A DNA stretch of 64,000 nucleotides from an uncultured Bacteroidales bacterium (GTDB lineage Bacteria > Bacteroidota > Bacteroidia > Bacteroidales > Paludibacteraceae), in contig CACXYM010000006.1 of the NCBI GenBank assembly GCA_902771935.1, positions 88,530 through 152,529 on the forward strand, given 5' to 3'. The translations under genes and the position numbers were made by a program. Shown here one piece after another: positions 17,132-25,583 of this stretch; position 1 is the stretch's first letter; every line of letters starts with the position of its first letter. The notes beneath the pieces are model-generated. The model saw nothing but the letters and a program-made list of their open reading frames with translations. It ran no database searches and was not told where the DNA came from.

Positions 17132-18511
17132 ATGACTATTAGAGAACGATTACAGAAAGTAACCACCAAAGGGTGGATAGCAGCAGGGTGCTGGAGTGCA
17201 CTCTATATCGCGTTTATTATCTGGCTCGCATGGGACGACCCGAAGTCGCTCTGGTGGCTCTTGCTCCTGCCGGTGATAGCAGATATGTTTACTACCAAGT
17301 TCATCAACTGGAGTTGGTGGAAGAGGTATAAACCGGCTGGTAAAGATGAACCGGCTAACCCGCAAGCTAAACCGGTACTTTATACCATTTGCTCCTGGAT
17401 AGATGCTATCGTCTTCGCTCTCGTGGCGGTGTATTTCATTAACCTCTATATGTTCCAGAACTACCAGATTCCGTCTTCATCCTTGGAGAAGAGTCTGCGT
17501 GTAGGTGACTTCTTGTTCGTGAGCAAGATGAGTTACGGCGCTCGTGTGCCGAATACGCCATTGTCCATGCCTTTGATGCAACATAGTTGGCCTGCAGCGT
17601 TTGGCGGTGGAAAAAGTTATTGGGACAAACCGCATTGGGACTACAAACGTCTGCGCGGTTGGGATACACCGAAGAAAGGCGATATAGTCGTCTTTAATTT
17701 CCCTACGGGTGATACCGTGTGCCTGAAGATGCAGAACCCCGACTACTATACGCTATGCCACTATTATGGTAAGCAAGCCGTAGAATCGCGTAAGGATGTG
17801 TTTGGTGATATCGTAGTACGTCCGGTTGACAGACGTGAGAACTATGTCAAACGCTGTGTGGGAGAACCGGGAGACAGCCTGCGTGTAATCGATAATGTCG
17901 TTTACACGAAGTCGAAAGCGGAGTGGATAGAGGAACCCAATAGAGAGGGCGTTCAGCTGAACTATATTGTTCGTACGGACGGTCACTTACTCACACGCAC
18001 CTACTTGGATAAGTTAGGCGTGAGCCATGAAGACCAGCGCGTGTTGGAGCCGGGTATATATCATTTCCCGATGACGCAGGCAATGCGTGAGAGCTTGGCT
18101 AAGAATCCGCACGTGCTGTCGATTGAAGTCGAACCCGAAGTGGCAGGAGGTGACGTCTATCCGTTAGGCGCAACTACTTGGACACGCGATAACTATGGAC
18201 CGATTTATATTCCGCGCAAGGGCGACAAGATACTAATCACCGAGGATAATTATCCCATCTATCGCCGCATCGCACAAGCCTACGAGTTCAAGCCGATGAC
18301 GATTGGCGAAGAGTACGAGTTCGGTATGGACTATTATTGGATGCAAGGCGATAATCGACACAATAGTGCCGACAGCCGCTACTGGGGATTCGTGCCCGAA
18401 GATCATATCGTAGGACGACCTGTCTTTATCTGGCTCAGCATCGAGAAAGATAAACCTTGGTTCAAAGGACATATACGTTGGAACCGACTGGGAAAGAGTG
18501 CTTGGCGATGA
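17132..18511 (+). CDS. lepB: signal peptidase I (long Bacteroidetes form)
   Basis: Cleaves signal peptides of exported proteins at the inner membrane. 459 residues with N-terminal membrane segments (about 15-35, 40-60 and 85-108). The S26 motifs are: box B IPSSSLEKSL with the catalytic Ser at ~117; GDIVVFNFP; NYVKRCVGEPGD with the catalytic Lys at ~240; and the C-terminal GDNRHNSADSRYWGFVPED box. The distance between Ser and Lys is longer than in E. coli, as expected for Bacteroidetes. It starts 15 bases after dapB and its stop overlaps the wbqC-like start (ATGA). The dapB-lepB-wbqC order matches what is usual in Bacteroidales. Confidence 0.93.
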   Translation: MTIRERLQKVTTKGWIAAGCWSALYIAFIIWLAWDDPKSLWWLLLLPVIADMFTTKFINWSWWKRYKPAGKDEPANPQAKPVLYTICSWIDAIVFALVAVYFINLYMFQNYQIPSSSLEKSLRVGDFLFVSKMSYGARVPNTPLSMPLMQHSWPAAFGGGKSYWDKPHWDYKRLRGWDTPKKGDIVVFNFPTGDTVCLKMQNPDYYTLCHYYGKQAVESRKDVFGDIVVRPVDRRENYVKRCVGEPGDSLRVIDNVVYTKSKAEWIEEPNREGVQLNYIVRTDGHLLTRTYLDKLGVSHEDQRVLEPGIYHFPMTQAMRESLAKNPHVLSIEVEPEVAGGDVYPLGATTWTRDNYGPIYIPRKGDKILITEDNYPIYRRIAQAYEFKPMTIGEEYEFGMDYYWMQGDNRHNSADSRYWGFVPEDHIVGRPVFIWLSIEKDKPWFKGHIRWNRLGKSAWR

Positions 18512-19017
18512 TACTTCCAACGGCATACTTACCGCCTTTGTCGTATATGCAAGCATATATGAGCGAGCCGGCAACAATCGAACAGATGGAGACGTTCGAG
18601 AAGCAAACCTTCCGCAACCGCTGCCTGATTCGCGACCCCAAAGAAGCAGAAATACGGCTGACCGTGCCGGTGGGCAAAGTGGAACATAAGCAGTTGACAC
18701 GCGATATAGAAATCAGTTATCAGAGCCGGTGGCAACACCAACATTGGATCGCTATTGAGAGTGCCTATCGCCATAAACCTTATTTTGTATATTTCGCGGA
18801 CTACTTGAAGCCGTTCTACGAAAAAGAATATAAATGGCTTTTAGACCTCAACGACGGACTGACTGAAACGATACTTTCGCTGCTCCGCAGAGAGCGCCCG
18901 CGTCTCGGCAACGTCTCGCAAGCCGCTCGCACTAATGACTGGAGCGGTGAGACTTGGACAGACCGTCATCCCTGGCAAAAAGAATTAAGTGTGCTCGACA
19001 CACTATTTGATAGTTGA
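18508..19017 (+). CDS. WbqC-like family protein
   Basis: 169 residues from the ATG at 18508 (overlapping the lepB stop). Family hallmarks: N-terminal LPTAYLPPLSYMQAYM, NRCLIRDPKEAEIRLTVPV, the central RWQHQHWIAIESAYRHKPYFVYFADYLKPFYEK block, and a short hydrophilic end. WbqC-like proteins were first seen in O-antigen clusters. Their reaction is not established, and in Bacteroidetes they commonly sit next to lepB. It is cytoplasmic by sequence. Confidence 0.85.
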   Translation: MILPTAYLPPLSYMQAYMSEPATIEQMETFEKQTFRNRCLIRDPKEAEIRLTVPVGKVEHKQLTRDIEISYQSRWQHQHWIAIESAYRHKPYFVYFADYLKPFYEKEYKWLLDLNDGLTETILSLLRRERPRLGNVSQAARTNDWSGETWTDRHPWQKELSVLDTLFDS

Positions 19018-19019
19018 AC

Positions 19020-20081
19020 ATGAATATAAACTGGAGTGCATTAGGATTTCATTACACAGAGCCGGACTATATTGTTCGGGCAGCTTGTCATGACGGTGTA
19101 TGGGAACAACCCTATGCCACTAAGGACAAGTATCTGCATTTACACGTTAGCGCGACGTGCATCCAATACGGCCAAGAGGCTTTTGAAGGCTTGAAAGCCT
19201 TCCGTGGAGTAGATGGTAAGATTCGTATCTTCCGTTGGCAGGAGAATGCCAAACGCCTGCAACGCAGTGCCGAGGCGTTATACATGGCGCCACCACCTAC
19301 AGACTTATTTGGCGATGCCATTCGATTGGCTTTAAGCAAGAACCTGCGGTTTGTGCCACCGTACGAGACGGGAGCAACGCTTTATTTCCGTCCGCTACTG
19401 ATTGGTACAACGCCGCGATTAGGCGTCGGACCGGGTAGGGATTTTGAACTCATCATCATCCCGTCACCTATCGGTCCGTACTATCCCGGTAAGTTCCACT
19501 GCACGTCATTTATCGTCAATCGGCATGTGGACCGCGCGGCTCCTCAAGGAACAGGACAATACAAAGTGGGCGGTAACTACGCCGCATCTTTCCGTGGCAC
19601 CGAAACGGCGCACGCGCAAGGATACGACTGCTTATTCACCGATGCCAAGACGCATAAGTATATTGACGAATGCAGCGCCGCGAACTTTATAGGGATAAGG
19701 GAGTCGAAAGTCGAAAGCAAAATTGAGTACCTGACGCCGAGAAGCAGTGCTATTCTGCCGTCTATCACCAACGACAGCCTGATGAAGTTAGCCCGTAAGA
19801 TGGGAATGAAGGTGATACGCAGACATATTCCTGTAGAGGAGTTGGCAACATTCAGCGAGGCTGCGGCTTGTGGCACAGCCTGCGTGCTTTCACCTATAGA
19901 TAAGGTGGTGGACCCCGATAAGAATGTCATATACCATATCAGCGACGAACCCGGACCGATTATCACCAAGTTATACCACGCGCTGCAAGATATCCAATAC
20001 GGCCGCGTGAGAGATACATACCACTGGTGCGAGGTGTTTGAAACTACAAACCACAAACTGCAGACTACAAACCACAAATAA
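19020..20081 (+). CDS. ilvE: branched-chain amino acid aminotransferase
   Basis: PLP-dependent class IV aminotransferase that makes Leu, Ile and Val from their keto acids. ATG at 19020 (MNINWSALGF) is preferred over an in-frame TTG at 19014; 353 residues. Motifs: YGQEAFEGLKAFR, TLYFRPLLIGT, QYKVGGNYA with the PLP-binding Lys at ~182, and ECSAANFIGI. Two parts look derived from short tandem repeats. GTCGAAAG units (19703-19718) encode RESKVESKIEYLTP, about five residues longer than the GI-K/R-D-x-x-Y-x-TP usual in this family. The C-terminus [13 protein letters not shown] is translated from an ACTACAAACCACAA repeat and is not a conserved family ending. Confidence 0.92.
   Translation: MNINWSALGFHYTEPDYIVRAACHDGVWEQPYATKDKYLHLHVSATCIQYGQEAFEGLKAFRGVDGKIRIFRWQENAKRLQRSAEALYMAPPPTDLFGDAIRLALSKNLRFVPPYETGATLYFRPLLIGTTPRLGVGPGRDFELIIIPSPIGPYYPGKFHCTSFIVNRHVDRAAPQGTGQYKVGGNYAASFRGTETAHAQGYDCLFTDAKTHKYIDECSAANFIGIRESKVESKIEYLTPRSSAILPSITNDSLMKLARKMGMKVIRRHIPVEELATFSEAAACGTACVLSPIDKVVDPDKNVIYHISDEPGPIITKLYHALQDIQYGRVRDTYHWCEVFETTNHKLQTTNHK
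19703..19718 (+). repeat. GTCGAAAG repeat inside ilvE
   Basis: Two GTCGAAAG units in frame, encoding ESKVES, in the surface loop after the SAANFIGI motif. Same unit as in dapB and at 2845-2874. Confidence 0.75.
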
Positions 20082-20085
20082 TACA
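20041..20085 (+). repeat. ACTACAAACCACAA repeat at the ilvE 3' end
   Basis: Three imperfect copies of ACTACAAACCACAA encode the [12 protein letters not shown] tail of ilvE and run into the spacer before the transporter start. A related repeat fills 25004-25052. Confidence 0.8.
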
Positions 20086-20089
20086 ATTT

Positions 20090-21664
20090 ATGTTTAAGAA
20101 CCATCCAAAAGGATTAATTCCCGCAGCCCTGGCGAATATGGGTGAACGTTTCGGCTACTACATTATGAATGCCGTATTGCTGTTGTTCTTAGTGTCTAAG
20201 TTCGGATTGGACGACGGAACAGCAGGTGTTATTTATGCCGTCTTCTACTTCGGTATCTATGTGCTCAGTCTCGTAGGTGGTATCATCGCCGATAAGACGC
20301 AGAACTACAACAAAACCATTCAGTGGGGTTTGATTATCATGTCACTGGGTTATGTAGGCTTGGCTTTACCGGTGTTCTCGCCGGATTTGAATGGCGGCAA
20401 AGAGTGGTGGAGCATTCTCATTTTCACTTGCTTGGCCCTGCTGATGATTGCCTTTGGTAACGGTCTGTTCAAAGGTAACCTGCAAGCTATCGTAGGTAAG
20501 ATGTACGACGAGTTTGAAGCCGAGGCAGCAAAACAGGGTCCTGAAGCATTGAAGATGGCGCAAGACAAGCGTGACTCGGGCTTCCAGATATTTTATGTGT
20601 TTATCAACATCGGCGGTCTGGCAGCTCCGTTTGTAGCACCTTTGCTGCGTCAGTGGTGGCTGAATAAGCATCATTTTGTATATAACTCGGATATGGCTTC
20701 TTTGGCGCACCAACATCTGGCAGATGGCGTTTTGTCGCAGAAGTTCCAAGAGACACTGGATGCCTCCATTCAGGCAAGTTATAACTTTGTGGACCACATT
20801 ACGTTCTGCCAAGATTATATCACGGTCTTCAACCAAGGAATACACTACTCCTTCTTTGCGTCCGTAGCGGCGATGTTGATTTCGCTCATCATCTTCTTGG
20901 CTACGAAACGCATCTTCCCGCAACCGGCCAAGAAAGAGACAAAAGCAGTGGTTGAGTACACGAAAGAAGAGCGCGAAGCTATGGCCACTGAGATTAAGCA
21001 ACGTATGGCAGCTTTATTTGCTGTATTGGGTATCGCTATCTTCTTCTGGCTGTCCTTCCACCAGAACGGTCAATCACTGTCCGTCTTCGCGCGTGACTTT
21101 ATCCGCACGGATAGTATCGCTCCAGAGATATGGCAAGCCTTGAACCCGTTCTTTGTCATTGTGCTTACACCTATCGTAATGTGGATATTTGGCGCTTTGG
21201 CTCGCAGAGGCAAGGCTATTTCTACGCCGCGAAAGATTGCTATCGGTATGGCTATCGCCGGCTGCGCATACCTCTTTTTGATGGTAGTGTCGATGTTTAA
21301 TAACTATCCTTCCGGCGAAATGTTCCGCGCTATGAATGCGGAGGAGTTGTCTGCCGCAGGTCTGGCGAAAGAAGGTCCTTGGGTATTGCTCGTGACGTAT
21401 TTCTTCCTGACTGTAGCAGAGTTGTTCATTTCTCCGCTGGGTCTTTCCTTTGTCAGCAAAGTTGCCCCGCGTCATATGGTAGGTCTGTGCCAGGGCTTGT
21501 GGCTTGGCGCAACTGCTATCGGTAACTTGTTTATCTGGGTTGGTCCCGTGATGTATAACGCTTGGCCGATCCAATATTGCTGGGCTGTATTCTTCGGCAT
21601 CTGTCTCGTTTCGATGACGGTGATGTTGGGTATGGTTAAATGGTTAGAAAAAGTGGCATGCTAA
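20090..21664 (+). CDS. proton-dependent oligopeptide transporter (POT/PTR family)
   Basis: 524 residues, about 12-14 membrane segments. It imports di- and tripeptides with protons across the inner membrane. Family features: the N-terminal NMGERFGYYIM (a variant of the ExxERFxYY motif, with Asn in place of the first Glu), the GGIIADKTQNYNKTI loop and FQIFYVFINIGGLAAPFVAPLL. A hydrophilic insertion lies at about 195-260, as in other Bacteroidetes members, and the end has SPLGLSFVSKVAPRHMVGLCQGLW. It follows ilvE by 8 bases. The Asn replacing the first motif Glu may alter proton coupling. Confidence 0.9.
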   Translation: MFKNHPKGLIPAALANMGERFGYYIMNAVLLLFLVSKFGLDDGTAGVIYAVFYFGIYVLSLVGGIIADKTQNYNKTIQWGLIIMSLGYVGLALPVFSPDLNGGKEWWSILIFTCLALLMIAFGNGLFKGNLQAIVGKMYDEFEAEAAKQGPEALKMAQDKRDSGFQIFYVFINIGGLAAPFVAPLLRQWWLNKHHFVYNSDMASLAHQHLADGVLSQKFQETLDASIQASYNFVDHITFCQDYITVFNQGIHYSFFASVAAMLISLIIFLATKRIFPQPAKKETKAVVEYTKEEREAMATEIKQRMAALFAVLGIAIFFWLSFHQNGQSLSVFARDFIRTDSIAPEIWQALNPFFVIVLTPIVMWIFGALARRGKAISTPRKIAIGMAIAGCAYLFLMVVSMFNNYPSGEMFRAMNAEELSAAGLAKEGPWVLLVTYFFLTVAELFISPLGLSFVSKVAPRHMVGLCQGLWLGATAIGNLFIWVGPVMYNAWPIQYCWAVFFGICLVSMTVMLGMVKWLEKVAC

Positions 21665-21675
21665 ATAGATAAGAT

Positions 21676-22287
21676 ATGAAAAACGAACTGATTCAATTAG
21701 CCGAATATCTCGAGGCGCTTGAAGCACGTATTGCTGATTTGGAGCAGCGCTATGACATCTTGATGCAACGTAGCGCCGAAGCTGAGGAAAATAAAGCGCA
21801 AGCTCAGTTACTGAGCACCCTTCAAGATCAAGTGGCGCAGAATACCACCAAACTCAATGTGTTAGGCGCTGCTTTGGCGGAAGTGAACGCACGCTTGGAC
21901 GACGAGCTGGAGTTGGAGGACGAAGAAATGGTTAATCCAGTCGTGGAGGAGAAACAGCAAGTCTTTGTTGCTCCCGAACCCGAACCGGAACCGGAACCAG
22001 CGCCTACGCCTGCACCAAAACCCGAACCCAAACCGGCTCCCGCTAAACCCGTGGGCAAACGGATTGAAGACCTCAAACAAGGTATATCCTTGGGTGACCG
22101 GTTCTTGTTCCAGCGCGAACTCTTTGGCCAGAACGGCGAACTGATGCAAAAGACCTTGGAAGAGCTCAATAAGCAAGCGGACTTCGATGCTGCAGTCAAT
22201 TATCTGGATCGCAAGTTCCCTGCTTGGGACAAAGAGAGTCCTACGTACGAGTTGTTTATTAACGTCTTACACCGCCGCTTCGGATAA
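21676..22287 (+). CDS. coiled-coil protein with Pro/Glu linker, conserved in Bacteroidales
   Basis: 203 residues. An N-terminal coiled coil (about 1-80, LEALEARIADLEQRY) is followed by an acidic stretch, a Glu-Pro/Ala-Pro/Lys-Pro linker (about 98-126), and a folded C-terminal domain with SLGDRFLFQRELFGQNGELM and WDKESPTYELFINVLHRRFG. The last domain is the conserved part. Its function is unknown to me. No signal peptide, so cytoplasmic. Lies between the transporter and rsmI, with the stop codon inside an ATAACCC repeat. Confidence 0.75.
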   Translation: MKNELIQLAEYLEALEARIADLEQRYDILMQRSAEAEENKAQAQLLSTLQDQVAQNTTKLNVLGAALAEVNARLDDELELEDEEMVNPVVEEKQQVFVAPEPEPEPEPAPTPAPKPEPKPAPAKPVGKRIEDLKQGISLGDRFLFQRELFGQNGELMQKTLEELNKQADFDAAVNYLDRKFPAWDKESPTYELFINVLHRRFG

Positions 22288-22318
22288 CCCATAACCCGTA
22301 CCCCATAACCCATAACCT
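22284..22318 (+). repeat. ATAACCC tandem repeat before rsmI
   Basis: Imperfect units ATAACCC-ATAACCC-GTACCCC-ATAACCC-ATAACCT fill the whole spacer from the previous stop codon to the rsmI ATG. The reverse complement (GGGTTATGG/GGGTTACGG) resembles a stretch inside truA at 28503-28533. Confidence 0.85.
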
Positions 22319-22987
22319 ATGCTTTACGTCGTCCCTACACCGGTTGGTAATCTCGAAGATATCACACTTCGTGCTTTACGTGTACTCAAAGAGGTGGACT
22401 TGATCTTGGCGGAGGACACGCGCACATCGTCCGTGCTGCTCAAGCACTATGATATCCATACCCCGCTCAAGTCGCATCATAAGTTCAACGAGCACGAGAC
22501 CAGCGACCAAATGGCAGAGCGTATCGTAGCGGGACTCAACGTGGCGCTAATCTCCGACGCGGGCACTCCGGGAATAAGTGACCCCGGATTTATGCTTGTC
22601 AGAGCGTGTGTTGAGCGTGGTGTGGAAGTGCAGTGCTTACCCGGAGCGACAGCTTTTGTGCCGGCGCTCGTGGACAGCGGACTGCCGTGTGACCGATTTT
22701 ACTTCGAGGGCTTCCTGCCGCAAAAGAAAGGGCGTCAAACACGCTTGCAACATTTAGCTCAGCAAGAGCATACGATGATTATCTATGAGTCTCCGTTCCG
22801 CCTGCAAAAGACCTTGGAGCAACTCGCTGAGTACCTCGGACAGGAAAGACTCGCCTCTGTCAGTCGCGAGATATCTAAGAAGTTCGAAGATACCCAACGC
22901 GGAACAATTGCTGAACTGATAGCTCATTATAAAGAACACCCTGCAAAGGGAGAAATAGTTATTATTGTCGATGGCAAACACGAGTAA
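22319..22987 (+). CDS. rsmI: 16S rRNA (cytidine 1402-2'-O)-methyltransferase
   Basis: Methylates the ribose of C1402 in the decoding centre using S-adenosylmethionine. 222 residues. Tetrapyrrole methylase fold motifs: LYVVPTPVGNLEDITLRAL at the start, LAEDTRTSSVLLKHY, LISDAGTPGISDPG and CLPGATAFVPALVDSGLP, then YFEGFLP, YESPFRL and SREISKKFED. It lacks the short extra C-terminal domain of the E. coli protein. One base separates its stop from the flippase start. Confidence 0.95.
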   Translation: MLYVVPTPVGNLEDITLRALRVLKEVDLILAEDTRTSSVLLKHYDIHTPLKSHHKFNEHETSDQMAERIVAGLNVALISDAGTPGISDPGFMLVRACVERGVEVQCLPGATAFVPALVDSGLPCDRFYFEGFLPQKKGRQTRLQHLAQQEHTMIIYESPFRLQKTLEQLAEYLGQERLASVSREISKKFEDTQRGTIAELIAHYKEHPAKGEIVIIVDGKHE

Positions 22988-22988
22988 T

Positions 22989-24425
22989 ATGAAAATTTTG
23001 GCGAAGGAGACCGCTATCTACGGCCTTTCGTCTATTATCGGCAAGTTCCTCAACTACTTGCTCGTACCGCTTTATACGTACGCCTTGGCGCGAACGGCGG
23101 ACTATGGTATAGTGACCAATCTGTACGCTTGGACCGCGTTGTTACTCGTTATATTGACTTATGGCATGGAGACCGGCTTCTTCCGCTTTGCTAACCGCGA
23201 AGATTATGACCCGAAGCAAGTCTATCGCACAGCGTTTGTTTCCTTACTCACGACGAGCACGCTATTTGCTGCGCTATGCCTTATCTTCCGCCAACCGATA
23301 GCTAACTTCCTTGGCTACTCCAATCACGCCGAGTTCATCGCTATGATGGCGGTTACGGTGGCGATGGATGCGTTTGCGTGCATCCCGTTTGCTTACTTGC
23401 GCTATCAGAAACGACCCATTCTTTTTGCGGCACTCAAGCTGCTGTTTGTGGTGCTTAATATCGCCTTTAACCTGCTCTTCCTAGTTGTGTTGAAGAAAAC
23501 GGATGTAGTCTATGTCTTTATCAGCAACATCCTTGCTACTACTATTCAGACCCTGTGTCTGTTGCCGTTCACCTTACCTCGAGGCGCACGATTCTCTTGG
23601 CCTGTGCTGCAGCAGATGCTGCACTATTCGTTGCCCTTACTCATTCTCGGCGTGGCAGGAATAATGAACCAGACCCTTGACCGAATACTGTTCCCCTATC
23701 TCTATCCTTATGACGATGCGGAGGCGCAGTTGGGTATCTATGGTGCCTGCTTCAAGGTGGCGATGGTGATGATGATGTTTACCCAAGCCTTCCGTTATGC
23801 CTACGAACCCTTTGTTTTTGCTAAGCACAAGGACCGCAACTCTGTCGAGGCTTATGCCGATGCGATGAAGTACTACGTCATTTTCTCCTTCCTCATCATG
23901 CTCATGGTCATCTTCTACCTCGATATCTTCCGCTATATCATTGCGCCGTCGTATTGGGAGGGACTGAAGATTGTGCCGGTGGTACTGTGGACCTATATTT
24001 TCCAAGGTGTTTACTTCAATCTCTCGTTCTGGTACAAACTCACCGACGAGACGCGTTGGGGAGCATGGTTCTCGTTGATAGGCTTAGTGATTACCTTTGT
24101 GCTGCAAGTGATTTTTGTGCCACAAATAGGTTACTGGGCATCGTGCGGCAGTTCACTCGTTTGCTACTTCACGATTATGCTGCTCTCCTACTTCATCGGG
24201 CAGAAGAAAGCACCAATCCCATACGACCTAAAGCGGATTGGAGCTTATGCGCTGCTGGCAGTGGTATGCTTAGCAATCTATTATGTTATAAGACTGAATT
24301 ATATCAGTAACATGTGGATACTGATGGCTATCGGCACCGTGTTACTGCTTATCTATTGTGCAATATTAGTTAAATTTGACTTCAATGTTTTCAGGAATCG
24401 TAGAGGCGTTAACGCCAATAGTTAA
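22989..24425 (+). CDS. polysaccharide/lipid flippase (Wzx-like, MOP superfamily)
   Basis: 478 residues from the ATG one base after rsmI; an upstream TTG/ATG would overlap rsmI. About 14 hydrophobic segments. The N-terminus (AIYGLSSIIGKFLNYLLVPLYTYAL) is typical of oligosaccharide flippases that move undecaprenyl-linked sugars or other lipid-linked precursors across the inner membrane. LMQ-type loops and a PLLILGVAGIMNQTLDRILFPYL segment support this. There are no glycosyltransferases nearby, so it may act with a distant cluster. A second flippase of the same superfamily is encoded at 26834. Confidence 0.85.
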   Translation: MKILAKETAIYGLSSIIGKFLNYLLVPLYTYALARTADYGIVTNLYAWTALLLVILTYGMETGFFRFANREDYDPKQVYRTAFVSLLTTSTLFAALCLIFRQPIANFLGYSNHAEFIAMMAVTVAMDAFACIPFAYLRYQKRPILFAALKLLFVVLNIAFNLLFLVVLKKTDVVYVFISNILATTIQTLCLLPFTLPRGARFSWPVLQQMLHYSLPLLILGVAGIMNQTLDRILFPYLYPYDDAEAQLGIYGACFKVAMVMMMFTQAFRYAYEPFVFAKHKDRNSVEAYADAMKYYVIFSFLIMLMVIFYLDIFRYIIAPSYWEGLKIVPVVLWTYIFQGVYFNLSFWYKLTDETRWGAWFSLIGLVITFVLQVIFVPQIGYWASCGSSLVCYFTIMLLSYFIGQKKAPIPYDLKRIGAYALLAVVCLAIYYVIRLNYISNMWILMAIGTVLLLIYCAILVKFDFNVFRNRRGVNANS

Positions 24426-25005
24426 AATAGAAACCGAGCAGGGAAATAAACATTTCACTCTGCGTAATCCGTTCAAAGAGGGTACAACTATTGACCAGAG
24501 CATTGCGCATAACGGTGTGTGTCTGACAGTAGTACGGCACGAAGGCGATTTATACACCGTTACGGCGATGCAGGAAACGCTTAATCGTACGAACTTAGGC
24601 GTACTTAAGGAGGGTGACTATGTCAATCTCGAACGTGCAATGCAGATGGGTGACCGCTTGGATGGACATATCGTTCAAGGTCACGTGGACCAAACGGCTG
24701 TGTGCACCGAGGTGAAAGAAACCGAGGGCAGCTGGTACTTCCGCTTTGAGTACGAGACAACGCAGGACATGATTAAGCGCGGATACTTCTGCGTCGATAA
24801 AGGATCTGTTACTATCAACGGCGTCAGCCTTACCGTCTGCGATCCGGACATACAAGGTAATAAAGGCTATGTCTCTGTTTGTATCATTCCTTACACCTAC
24901 GAAAATACCAACTTTAAGTTTATACAGCCCGGCACGATAGTCAACCTCGAGTTTGACATTATCGGCAAATACCTCGCGCGGTATAATGCGTTGCTGAGCC
25001 ATTAA
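24385..25005 (+). CDS. ribE: riboflavin synthase, alpha chain
   Basis: Condenses two 6,7-dimethyl-8-ribityllumazine molecules to riboflavin. 206 residues from the ATG at 24385 (MFSGIVEA, the conserved start). The preceding in-frame TTG is ignored. The protein is a tandem duplication of a barrel: the first half has HNGVCLTVV and the second [13 protein letters not shown], both ligand-binding motifs. The gene overlaps the end of the flippase gene by 41 bases, which is long for unrelated genes. Confidence 0.94.
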   Translation: MFSGIVEALTPIVKIETEQGNKHFTLRNPFKEGTTIDQSIAHNGVCLTVVRHEGDLYTVTAMQETLNRTNLGVLKEGDYVNLERAMQMGDRLDGHIVQGHVDQTAVCTEVKETEGSWYFRFEYETTQDMIKRGYFCVDKGSVTINGVSLTVCDPDIQGNKGYVSVCIIPYTYENTNFKFIQPGTIVNLEFDIIGKYLARYNALLSH

Positions 25006-25052
25006 AAACCACAAACTACAAACTACAAACCAAAAACTACAAATTACAAATA
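25004..25052 (+). repeat. ACTACAAACCACAA-type repeat before the FKBP gene
   Basis: AAACTACAAACTACAAACCAAAA-like units fill the spacer between ribE and the FKBP gene, starting within the ribE stop codon. The unit is the same as at the 3' end of ilvE. Confidence 0.8.
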
Positions 25053-25057
25053 AATAT

Positions 25058-25573
25058 ATGAACAACTCACTATCATTCCAATTAGGAACGTCCGTGGCAC
25101 AGTATTTGATGCAGTACGGGCAGAAAGAACTCAACTACGAGGAGTTCAAACAAGGTATCGACTTCGTGATGAAGGCATCCGCTAAGGCAAAAGAGGAAGG
25201 TGAAAAATTCCTTGCTGAGAATGCCAAACGTCCGGATGTGAAAACAACCGCTTCCGGTCTGCAGTACGAAGTGATTGAAGCCACTTTGGGACAAAAGCCG
25301 AGTGCAACCGACAAAGTGCGTGTGCATTACGAAGGTACACTCATTGACGGCACAGTCTTTGACTCCAGTTACAAACGCGGCGAATCCATCTCTTTCCCGC
25401 TTAATGGTGTTATCAAAGGTTGGACCGAAGGCTTGCAGCTCATGTCGGTGGGCAGTAAGTACAAACTCTATATCCCATACGACTTGGCTTATGGAGCACA
25501 AGGTGCGGGTGGCTCTATTCCGCCTTATGCAGCGCTGATATTTACGGTAGAACTATTAGGTATCGAAAAATAA
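25058..25573 (+). CDS. FKBP-type peptidyl-prolyl cis-trans isomerase
   Basis: 171 residues. A short helical N-terminal part (about 1-55, resembling a shortened FKBP-N dimerisation domain) is followed by one FKBP domain (about 65-171). Conserved elements: [65 protein letters not shown]. These residues line the proline-binding pocket. There is no signal peptide, so it likely acts in the cytoplasm, in contrast to its lipoprotein paralogue directly downstream (10 bases). Confidence 0.92.
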   Translation: MNNSLSFQLGTSVAQYLMQYGQKELNYEEFKQGIDFVMKASAKAKEEGEKFLAENAKRPDVKTTASGLQYEVIEATLGQKPSATDKVRVHYEGTLIDGTVFDSSYKRGESISFPLNGVIKGWTEGLQLMSVGSKYKLYIPYDLAYGAQGAGGSIPPYAALIFTVELLGIEK

Positions 25574-25583
25574 ATTTTTAATT

